Source: a virus. Taken from it: a stretch of DNA of 64,000 nt. The notes below the pieces were generated by a model, which saw nothing but the letters and a program-made list of their open reading frames with translations, did no database searches and was not told where the DNA came from. Each line of letters starts with the position of its first letter. Positions within the stretch are counted from its first letter, which is position 1. Location of the stretch: positions 1 to 64,000 of IMG/VR virus record IMGVR_UViG_3300044960_000029; one strand, 5' to 3'. Positions 7,694 to 14,503 of the stretch are shown in pieces. A program made the translations under genes and the position numbers.

Positions 7694-9331
7694 TTAATAT
7701 ATTTTCGCAAATATTAAATTTCCAGCATCTTCACATTTAATATATCCAGCATTTGTCATATTTTCAAACTCTGATTTGTTAGTATCAAAATTTTCACATA
7801 ATATATTTATTAAATTTTTAGCTTGAGTATCATATCTTTTTAATATTTCACCATTTTTAAACCAAAAATAATTTGGTTTTGATTTTCCTATTTCTATAAA
7901 ACCATTATCTTTATATATTTTTCCATTTCCAAATCTTCTATCAACATATGTTAAAACAGATTTTGGTTTATACTCATTTTCAAAATATTTCAATAATCTT
8001 GAAAATCCACCAATAACATTAAATCCAAGTTTATTTGAAAATCTTATTAATTCCCATTCATATTTTTTATTAAATCTTGGTTTACTAAATGTCATTATTG
8101 AAACCAATTCTGAATTATAAAATAATCCTATTTTAATTTTTGATGGTATATATCCTTGTCTATGATTTTCATTTAAAAAATGTTTCACATCATCATTTTC
8201 TATATTTTTCACAACACAATCTCTGGCAAATATTTTTTTATTGTTTCCTAATAAACTATTTAAAAATTGTTTTATTTTATCTTGATCATTATACCATTCA
8301 ACATCCCAAATATGAATCAATCTATATCCATTATTCTCCATTTGTTCTGTTTTAAATAATAAACTTGGTTCTGAACCCGCTTGATGCCAATATACACCAT
8401 TCATTTCTATGCCTAATTTTAATTCTGGTAAAAGAATATCTATCTCATATGGCTTAATTATTGTACGATCATTTGATATAATTTTTCCATTATAATTTTC
8501 TTTAATATAATCTAATAATTCTTTTTCTGGTTTTGAAACAAATTTACAACATGGACACGTTTCAAGTTTTTGAGGATCTGCTATAAATTCATTTAAACAT
8601 TCACGATGAATAAATTTTTTTTCTTTTTTTAAAAATTCTTTTGAAAAATCCGAAATATCTTCATTTAATATAAATCCTTTATTTTTTAAATAATTTATTC
8701 TTGGTTGAAAATATTTTGAATAATATAACTCATCATGAACCTTTTTTATAACTTCTTTGACTTCATCTCTTAAAATATTATATTTGACACCATATCTTTT
8801 TAGATTTGTTTCAATTGTTTTTTGTTTTATTTTTTCCCAATTTTCACTTATTTTTTTACGTCTTAATATTTTAGCATCATATGAATGAAGATTTGAAATA
8901 TGACCATATTTTAATAAGTTTGTATATTGTCTTTTTAAGATTATATCTTTACATTTACTAGGATGATCAACATTATATTTTTTTAAAAATGTTTGCTTAC
9001 TTTTTTTAATCATTGTTGTCGAGTTTATACAACATTTTCTTGAACAATATTTACCAAATCCGCGTTGTGTATTTCTAAATTTTAAATCTTTTCCACATGT
9101 TAAACATTTTAATGAATCTTTTTCATTATTAAATAAAAATAATTTATATAATTTTTCTTGTGGTGAATCACCAGGAAATGTCATTAAAAATGAATATAAA
9201 TTTGGAAAATTTGTTCTAACTGATCTTGTAAATGTTGTTAAATTATTTTTGTATTCACGTTTTAGTAAATCTAGATCTACATTTGGAACAGATTTTTCTA
9301 ATAATGATAATAATTCTTTATTGATCGCCAT
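7694..9331 (-). CDS. EDxHD (Vsr-like) homing endonuclease, Hef-type
   Basis: 545 residues, one of five paralogues in the window. Order: N-terminal DNA-binding part with a zinc-finger-like C-x2-C / C-x3-C segment (CLTCGKDL, YCSRKCC, about 85-115), a second Cys cluster (CLNE, CPCC, about 240-255), the Vsr-like nuclease core (PYEIDILLPELKLGIEMNG then VYWHQ, and LIHIWDVEW), and a C-terminal region (GLFYNSELVSIMTFSKPRF, LIRFSNKLG, VLTYVDRRFGNG) that looks GNAT/Mom-like. The family makes site-specific breaks that copy the gene into related genomes. It splits the gp13-gp14 neck pair. A CATAAATA octamer just upstream, near 9360, may provide late expression. Confidence 0.8.
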   Translation of the reverse strand: MAINKELLSLLEKSVPNVDLDLLKREYKNNLTTFTRSVRTNFPNLYSFLMTFPGDSPQEKLYKLFLFNNEKDSLKCLTCGKDLKFRNTQRGFGKYCSRKCCINSTTMIKKSKQTFLKKYNVDHPSKCKDIILKRQYTNLLKYGHISNLHSYDAKILRRKKISENWEKIKQKTIETNLKRYGVKYNILRDEVKEVIKKVHDELYYSKYFQPRINYLKNKGFILNEDISDFSKEFLKKEKKFIHRECLNEFIADPQKLETCPCCKFVSKPEKELLDYIKENYNGKIISNDRTIIKPYEIDILLPELKLGIEMNGVYWHQAGSEPSLLFKTEQMENNGYRLIHIWDVEWYNDQDKIKQFLNSLLGNNKKIFARDCVVKNIENDDVKHFLNENHRQGYIPSKIKIGLFYNSELVSIMTFSKPRFNKKYEWELIRFSNKLGFNVIGGFSRLLKYFENEYKPKSVLTYVDRRFGNGKIYKDNGFIEIGKSKPNYFWFKNGEILKRYDTQAKNLINILCENFDTNKSEFENMTNAGYIKCEDAGNLIFAKIY

Positions 9332-9380
9332 AAAAACAATTTTATTATTGTAATTTTTGTATTTATGGAACCAATGATTT

Positions 9381-10901
9381 TTATCCTATAACAAAACTAC
9401 AATTTCCAAATTCAAATCCGCCATTACCAACTTCATAATCAGAAAGTTGTCTTAATAGTTCTGATTGCATTTCTGTTGCTTGTGCTAATAATTCTGAACC
9501 ATTAAGAGTAATACCACCATTAGGACCTGGTAAACCGCTAGAATATTTGCTACGTATTTGACCCAACATAACCATAAGTTCTGATTCTGCCCATGCCTGT
9601 AACCATTGTTTTGCCCATCTATCAACTAATAATTCTTGTTCTGTTCTTTCCATGATGCACTCTAAAACAACTTTTTCATCTCTGTATATTTTTCTTAAAA
9701 TTGTCAATTGTCTAGATGCTTCATCCCAATCATACATTAAATTACCAGCAAAAATACGTTCATATTCTTCAGCTAATGATTGCATTAAATGTATAGAAAG
9801 AATATCAATAATACCAGATTGATAAAATTGATTAAAAAAGATTTGAGCATATACTGACGCATCTCCACCAAGTCCACTTAAACCTAATGTATTAACACGA
9901 TGAATTTTAATAATATCAACTATTCTATCGGTTTTATAAACAGGGTCATTTAGATAATATATAGCTTGATCTTTTTTAAGTTCAAATATTATATGTCTTC
10001 TTTGATATGCATTATCAGCACGTCTACGAAATTCTTCAATAGCATTATCAATAGCAATATTAAAATGGTCTTCGTTTAATTCAACACAAACTGCTGGCCA
10101 ACCAAGTTGATGTTTAAGAACATTTGCTAATCGTAAACGTTCATCATATGAACCATCTGTTCCAACACCTATTCTATCATATATAGGTGTTCCCTCTTGA
10201 CTTGTATCAGCTTGTACCCATGATGTACCATTCCAAATTTCTAATTGTTTAGAATTTATATTATAGAAAAATTCACCTTGTGATGGAGATGTTGGTCTAT
10301 CATTTTGTGTACCAGTTTTAACTGTTCCTGTGCTAGCTGGAATCCATATTGATCCTGTCCACATTGAAACGATATTAGTTGATGGATCATAATATACTTG
10401 TCCAAGACTTGGATTTAATGGAGGTCCTTCTGATACTGGTAATGCACCAGCAAATGAGTCTGATCTTTTATCTAATCTTGCAGATTCTAATGGATAAGAT
10501 TGAATTCCTTGTGTATAATATTGTAAAATATTTGAACATGCATAAATACCTGCATAATAAATTTTGTTTGGATCTGTATTAATAACAGTTATAGATCCTG
10601 TATTTGCTACAGTATCACCAAAAATTTCATATTTTGCTTCTACAACAACAGCATTACTTATAACATCAGCTGGTGAAGAAAAATCTAATGATGGTGTATA
10701 TCTTTCACCATCTGTTGGTGAATTAGAAATATTCAATATTTTTTCTGCTAAAATTATTACAAATCCATTAATTATAGTTCTATTAGCTGGTAATGTCCAT
10801 TCTAAAAGAGTTGTTGTTGGTGTTGGATGTGACAATTTAAGTGTACATTGTCTAGCTTCTGTCCATAATTCTGCAGTTGTATTAGAGTTAAAATCTGTCA
10901 T
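9381..10901 (-). CDS. gp13: Neck protein gp13, with N-terminal Fn3-like and W-G modules
   Basis: The start is placed at the ATG at 10901 (MTDFNSNTTAELW), preceded by AAAAGGAT; an upstream in-frame ATG at 10970 would add 23 hydrophobic residues without a ribosome site. The 506-residue protein has a fibronectin-III-like N-terminus (about 20-150), two short GQVYYD...MWTGSIWI / GEFFYN...IWNGTSWV modules (about 155-235), then the gp13 core (LANVLKHQLGWPAVCVELNEDHFN, EEFRRRADNAYQRR, KDQAIYYLNDPVYKTDRI, and a long helical C-terminus). T4 gp13 is 309 residues and forms the head-completion ring under the portal. The extra N-terminal part is a decoration not found in T4. Confidence 0.78.
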   Translation of the reverse strand: MTDFNSNTTAELWTEARQCTLKLSHPTPTTTLLEWTLPANRTIINGFVIILAEKILNISNSPTDGERYTPSLDFSSPADVISNAVVVEAKYEIFGDTVANTGSITVINTDPNKIYYAGIYACSNILQYYTQGIQSYPLESARLDKRSDSFAGALPVSEGPPLNPSLGQVYYDPSTNIVSMWTGSIWIPASTGTVKTGTQNDRPTSPSQGEFFYNINSKQLEIWNGTSWVQADTSQEGTPIYDRIGVGTDGSYDERLRLANVLKHQLGWPAVCVELNEDHFNIAIDNAIEEFRRRADNAYQRRHIIFELKKDQAIYYLNDPVYKTDRIVDIIKIHRVNTLGLSGLGGDASVYAQIFFNQFYQSGIIDILSIHLMQSLAEEYERIFAGNLMYDWDEASRQLTILRKIYRDEKVVLECIMERTEQELLVDRWAKQWLQAWAESELMVMLGQIRSKYSSGLPGPNGGITLNGSELLAQATEMQSELLRQLSDYEVGNGGFEFGNCSFVIG

Positions 10902-10993
10902 TTTAATCCTTTTTATATTGAGAAAAATTACTATTATATATTTATTTAAAATGATAAATAAATTTAACAATAAAATAGAAATTTCTACTAAAA

Positions 10994-11188
10994 ATGAATT
11001 TAGAATTTAAAAAATGTTTAATGATGTCAGGATACACTATAGAAGGTGTTATCCGACGTGAGAATTCACATGATATGGATAAAAATGTAGTTAAACTTCT
11101 AGTCGAAGAATATAATAAAGCTAATAATTATAAAATACCAAAAGTTGGTGATATTGTTTTAATCCCTGTCATAAAAAAAGGCCAATAA
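10994..11188 (+). CDS. Small protein of unknown function (64 aa)
   Basis: The product starts MNLEFKKCLMMSGYTIEG and ends IPKVGDIVLIPVIKKGQ. The end, a pKVGDivLIPv segment after a helix rich in Asn and Lys, looks like the closing part of LysM- or SH3-like phage tail modules, but this is too short to assign. It is the only plus-strand gene in this minus-strand block and is followed at once by a perfect terminator. An alternative start lies seven codons in. A GATAAATA octamer at 10953-10960 could be a weak late promoter. Confidence 0.5.
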   Translation: MNLEFKKCLMMSGYTIEGVIRRENSHDMDKNVVKLLVEEYNKANNYKIPKVGDIVLIPVIKKGQ

Positions 11189-11208
11189 TTTAAAATTATT
11201 AGCCTTAA
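11177..11208. terminator. Bidirectional intrinsic terminator
   Basis: An AAGGC-CAATAATTT / AAATTATTA-GCCTT stem, with A-runs on one side and a T-rich stretch on the other, ends the 10994-11188 gene. It lies between convergent genes, so it may also stop the minus transcript of 11252-11509. Confidence 0.6.
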
Positions 11209-11210
11209 AG

Positions 11211-11231
11211 CTCTTCGTTTAAATAGAAGAG
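11211..11231. terminator. Second hairpin between convergent genes
   Basis: CTCTTC and GAAGAG arms enclose a nine-base loop, just downstream of the 11252-11509 stop on the minus strand. Only a modest U-tract follows. Confidence 0.35.
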
Positions 11232-11251
11232 GAGATAAATTATAACTCTAC

Positions 11252-11509
11252 TTACTCATTCAGATAATTCTTAATAGCTTCCATTTGAATATCTAATTTT
11301 GCTTTTTCTATTGATAATTGTTTAAAAACTTCCTCTAAAATAGGGTAACCGTATAGATTAATATAATATCCACGTCTACGATTAAGTTCTCCAATAGATT
11401 GAGAGACTACTTCAAATCTATCATTTAATTTTTCTAAAAGTTCTTGTGATATTTTTTCAGAAGACATTTGAAATTTTCCTAATTTTGTAATAAAAGATAA
11501 CGTACCCAT
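11252..11509 (-). CDS. Hypothetical helical protein (85 aa)
   Basis: The protein reads MGTLSFITKLGKFQMSSEK, then a mostly helical stretch (QELLEKLNDRFEVVSQS, RRRGYYINLYGYP, LEEVFKQLSIEKAKLD) with heptad-like Leu, Val and Ile spacing, suggesting a small coiled coil. No family is recognised. Its neighbours are a 49-residue basic protein upstream and convergent hairpins downstream. Its codon composition matches the surrounding phage genes, so it is probably real. Confidence 0.55.
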   Translation of the reverse strand: MGTLSFITKLGKFQMSSEKISQELLEKLNDRFEVVSQSIGELNRRRGYYINLYGYPILEEVFKQLSIEKAKLDIQMEAIKNYLNE

Positions 11510-11561
11510 GTCTTATTTATGTGTCCATTTAATGGGACATTAAGAGACAATCTAATATTTT

Positions 11562-11711
11562 TTATTTAAATTTATTATCTTCAAAAAATGCACGCTTATG
11601 AGATACATTTTTCTTTTTATTTTTCTTATGATGATGCTTTTTAAAGAATGGATCATGATCATCAAAACGGCATTTTTTGTTCATACGTTCAACATATGAA
11701 GAAGATTGCAT
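11562..11711 (-). CDS. Small His/Lys-rich basic protein (49 aa)
   Basis: An ATG at 11711 is preceded by AAGGAGTGTATTAA, one of the best ribosome sites in the window. The product starts MQSSSYVERMNKKCRFDDHD and continues PFFKKHHHKKNKKKN, VSHKRAFFED. The centre is almost all His and Lys, suggesting nucleic-acid binding or metal binding. A sigma70-type promoter with an extended -10 lies at 11753-11781. No homologue is recognised. Strong expression signals on such a small gene make it a candidate early host-takeover protein, which is inference only. Confidence 0.6.
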   Translation of the reverse strand: MQSSSYVERMNKKCRFDDHDPFFKKHHHKKNKKKNVSHKRAFFEDNKFK

Positions 11712-11752
11712 TTAATACACTCCTTATATTATATATGATTTGAAACAATTAA

Positions 11753-11781
11753 ATTATATCACAATTCTTGAAAAATGTACA
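11753..11781 (-). promoter_or_regulatory. Sigma70-type promoter for the 49-aa protein gene
   Basis: On the minus strand, TGTACA, a 17-base spacer ending in TGA, then TATAAT (an extended -10, TG-n-TATAAT). The predicted start is near 11746, about 35 bases before the ATG. Confidence 0.55.
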
Positions 11782-11824
11782 TTCTTTAAGTGATTGTTTA
11801 TAACTTATTGATTTTATTAAGATT

Positions 11825-12598
11825 TTATCCATAACTTGCTGCTGCTAAACCAAATCTTGCTGTTCCAACACCAGTCACATCAGCAGATACAACACCAGTA
11901 TTACTGACAAGATTTGTTATTGAAACACTTCCTGAACCACCACTTCCATATCCAAATATTGCTTTATCTCCACCATAACCAGCTGCTGCTAAATTATATC
12001 TTACTGTTCCAACACCAGTCACATCAGCAGATACAACACCAGTATTACTGACAAGATTTGTTATTGAAACACTTCCTGAACTACTACTTCCATATCCAAA
12101 TATTGCTTTATCTCCACCATAACCAGCTGCTGCTAAACGATATCTTGCTGTTCCAACACCAGTCACATCAGCAGATACGACACCAGTATTACTGACTAGG
12201 TTTGTCATTGAAAGGTTTGAACTACCACTTCCATATCCAAATATTGCTTTATCTCCGCCATAACCTGCAGCTGCTAAATAATATCTTGCTGTTCCAACTC
12301 CAGTCACGTCAGAAGATACAACACCAGTATTACTGACTAAGTTTGTCATTGAAAGGTTTGAACTACCACTTCCATATCCAAATATTGCTTTATCTCCGCC
12401 ATAACCTGCAGCTGCTAAACCAAGTCTTGCTGTTCCAACACCAGTCACGTCAGAAGATACAATACCAGTATTACTGACTAGGTTTGTCATTGAAACATGT
12501 CCTGAACTATATCCATATCCAAATATTGCGTATGGATTTCCACCGCTTTGGTTACCACTACTATATGATGAAGCTATTATCTGTAAAATTGGGTTCAT
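11825..12598 (-). CDS. Stand-alone Kelch-like tail-fibre tip cassette (5 repeats)
   Basis: 257 residues. A short leader (MNPILQIIASSYSSGNQ) is followed by five tandem repeats of about 47 residues. Each reads IFGYG, a variable loop, VS(M/I)TNLVSNTGVVS(S/A)D, VTGVGTAR, two variable residues, LAAA(G/S)YGGDKA. This length and layout resemble Kelch repeats, which fold as beta-propeller blades, and such domains occur at phage adhesin tips. The leader and NQ-GG-NPYAIFGYG junction copy the end of the full-length fibre upstream (14504-16369), so this looks like a duplicated tip with its own start and AGGAG ribosome site. The last of four tandem copies. Confidence 0.65.
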   Translation of the reverse strand: MNPILQIIASSYSSGNQSGGNPYAIFGYGYSSGHVSMTNLVSNTGIVSSDVTGVGTARLGLAAAGYGGDKAIFGYGSGSSNLSMTNLVSNTGVVSSDVTGVGTARYYLAAAGYGGDKAIFGYGSGSSNLSMTNLVSNTGVVSADVTGVGTARYRLAAAGYGGDKAIFGYGSSSSGSVSITNLVSNTGVVSADVTGVGTVRYNLAAAGYGGDKAIFGYGSGGSGSVSITNLVSNTGVVSADVTGVGTARFGLAAASYG

Positions 12599-12616
12599 GT
12601 TATATTATTCTCTCCT

Positions 12617-13546
12617 TTATCCAAAACTTGCTGCTGCTAAATCGCGTCTTACTGTTCCAACACCAGCTACATCAGCAGATACGACACCAGTATTACTGAC
12701 TAAGTTTGTTATTGAAACATTTCCTGAATCAGTACTTCCATATCCAAATATTGCTTTATCTCCACCATAACCAGCTGCTGCTAAACCAAATCTTGCTGTT
12801 CCAACACCAGTCACGTTAGAAGATACAACACCAGTATTACTAACTAGGTTTGTCATTGAAACATATACTCCTGAACCATCCCTTCCATATCCAAATATTG
12901 CTTTATCTCCACCATAACCAGCTGCTGCTAAAGCATATCTTGCTGTTCCAACACCAGTCACGTCAGAAGATACGACACCAGTATTACTGACAAGATTTGT
13001 CATTGAAACACTTCCTGAACTATTACTTCCATATCCAAATATTGCTTTATCTCCACCATAACTTGCAGCTGCTAAAAAATATCTTGCTGTTCCAACACCA
13101 GTCACGTTAGAAGATACAACACCAGTATTACTGACACGATTTGTCATTGAAAGATATCCTGAATTATATCCATATCCAAATATTGCTTTATCTCCACCAT
13201 AACTTGCTGCTGCTAAACTATGTCTTGCTGTTCCAACTCCAGTCACATCAGAAGATACAACACCAGTATTACTGACTAGGTTTGTCATTGAAACAAATCC
13301 TGAACTACTAAGTCCATATCCAAATATTGCTTTATCTCCACCATAACCAGCTGCTGCTAAACCATTTCTTGCTGTTCCAACTCCAGTCACATCAGAAGAT
13401 ACGACACCAGTATTACTGACAAGATTTGTCATTGAAACACGTCCTGAACCAGTAAGTCCATATCCAAATATTGCATATGGATTTCCTCCGCCGCCTTGGT
13501 TACCACTACTATATGATGAAGCTATTATCTGTAAAATTGGGTTCAT
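12617..13546 (-). CDS. Stand-alone Kelch-like tail-fibre tip cassette (6 repeats)
   Basis: 309 residues: leader MNPILQIIASSYSSGNQGG, then six repeats of about 47 residues with the same scaffold as its neighbours. The variable loops after IFGYG read LTGSGRV, LSSSGFV, YNSGYL, SNSSGSV, RDGSGVYV and STDSGNV; the variable pairs after TAR include NG, HS, YF, YA and FG, with RD in the last blade. The gene is separated from the next by fewer than 20 bases that carry the ribosome site. Six blades would suit a closed propeller. A role in receptor binding is inferred from the family and from linkage to the full-length fibre. Confidence 0.65.
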   Translation of the reverse strand: MNPILQIIASSYSSGNQGGGGNPYAIFGYGLTGSGRVSMTNLVSNTGVVSSDVTGVGTARNGLAAAGYGGDKAIFGYGLSSSGFVSMTNLVSNTGVVSSDVTGVGTARHSLAAASYGGDKAIFGYGYNSGYLSMTNRVSNTGVVSSNVTGVGTARYFLAAASYGGDKAIFGYGSNSSGSVSMTNLVSNTGVVSSDVTGVGTARYALAAAGYGGDKAIFGYGRDGSGVYVSMTNLVSNTGVVSSNVTGVGTARFGLAAAGYGGDKAIFGYGSTDSGNVSITNLVSNTGVVSADVAGVGTVRRDLAAASFG

Positions 13547-13561
13547 GTTATATTATCTCAT

Positions 13562-14488
13562 TTATCCAAAACTTGCTGCTGCTAACCAATTTCTTACTGT
13601 TCCAACACCAGTCACATCAGAAGATACAACACCAGTATTACTGACTAGGTTTGTCATTGAAAGATATGAACCATTCCATCCATATCCAAATATTGCTTTA
13701 TCTCCACCATAACTTGCAGCTGCTAAACTACTTCTTGCTGTTCCAAGACAGGCTATATCAATTGATACATTACCGCCCATATCAACTATATTTGTTATTG
13801 AAAGACTTGAAATATAATTAGCTCCATATCCAAATATAGCTTTTTTCTTTCCATCAAAACTTGCTGCGGCTAAATACCGCCTTGGTGTTCCAACTCCAGT
13901 AAAATCACCGACTACATTACCAAGTATACCTATTCTGGTCGTAATCGAAATAAATGGATTACTGTTATTTTCTCCATATCCAAATATTGCCATATTTAAA
14001 CCATAACTTGCAGCTGCTAAACCGGATCTTCCTATTATTCCAACGTTAGTCATATCAGAAGATACAACGCCAGTATTACTTACTAAGTTTGTCATTGAAA
14101 GATATGCACCATTATTTCCAAATCCAAATATTGCTTTATCTTCACCATAACCAGCTGCTGCTAAATTATATCTTGCTGTTCCAACACCAGTCACATCAGA
14201 AGATACAACACCTGTATTACTGACTAGGTTTGTCATTGAAAGGTATGAGCCATTAAATCCATATCCAAATATTGCTTTATCTCCACCATAACCAGCTGCT
14301 GCTAAACCACTTCTTGCTGTTCCAACACCAGTCACATCAGAAGATACAACACCTGTATTACTGACTAGGTTTGTCATTGAAACACGTCCAATACTAGGAG
14401 CGGATCCATATCCAAATATTGCGTATGGATTTCCACCACCTTGATTACCACTATACGATGCCATTAATACCTGTAAAATTGGGTTCAT
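13562..14488 (-). CDS. Stand-alone Kelch-like tail-fibre tip cassette (6 repeats, three divergent)
   Basis: 308 residues with leader MNPILQVLMASYSGNQGG and six repeats. Repeats 3, 4 and 5 have drifted from the common scaffold (for example ISITTRIGILGNVVGDF and ITNIVDMGGNVSIDI), while 1, 2 and 6 are nearly identical to those in the neighbouring genes. That mosaic suggests homogenisation by recombination between cassettes, with a few older blades left. The upstream junction (stop, then GGAGATAATATAAC and ATG) is shared with the other cassettes. Confidence 0.65.
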   Translation of the reverse strand: MNPILQVLMASYSGNQGGGNPYAIFGYGSAPSIGRVSMTNLVSNTGVVSSDVTGVGTARSGLAAAGYGGDKAIFGYGFNGSYLSMTNLVSNTGVVSSDVTGVGTARYNLAAAGYGEDKAIFGFGNNGAYLSMTNLVSNTGVVSSDMTNVGIIGRSGLAAASYGLNMAIFGYGENNSNPFISITTRIGILGNVVGDFTGVGTPRRYLAAASFDGKKKAIFGYGANYISSLSITNIVDMGGNVSIDIACLGTARSSLAAASYGGDKAIFGYGWNGSYLSMTNLVSNTGVVSSDVTGVGTVRNWLAAASFG

Positions 14489-14503
14489 GTTATATTATCT
14501 CCT

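Noticed and set aside
10902-10970. Upstream start for gp13 adding 23 residues
   Set aside because: The added part is hydrophobic, has no ribosome site and is not part of the family; the inner ATG has AAAAGGAT in front.
11520-11541. TGTCC/GGACA hairpin as a terminator
   Set aside because: No T-run follows on either strand, so it was not called as a terminator.
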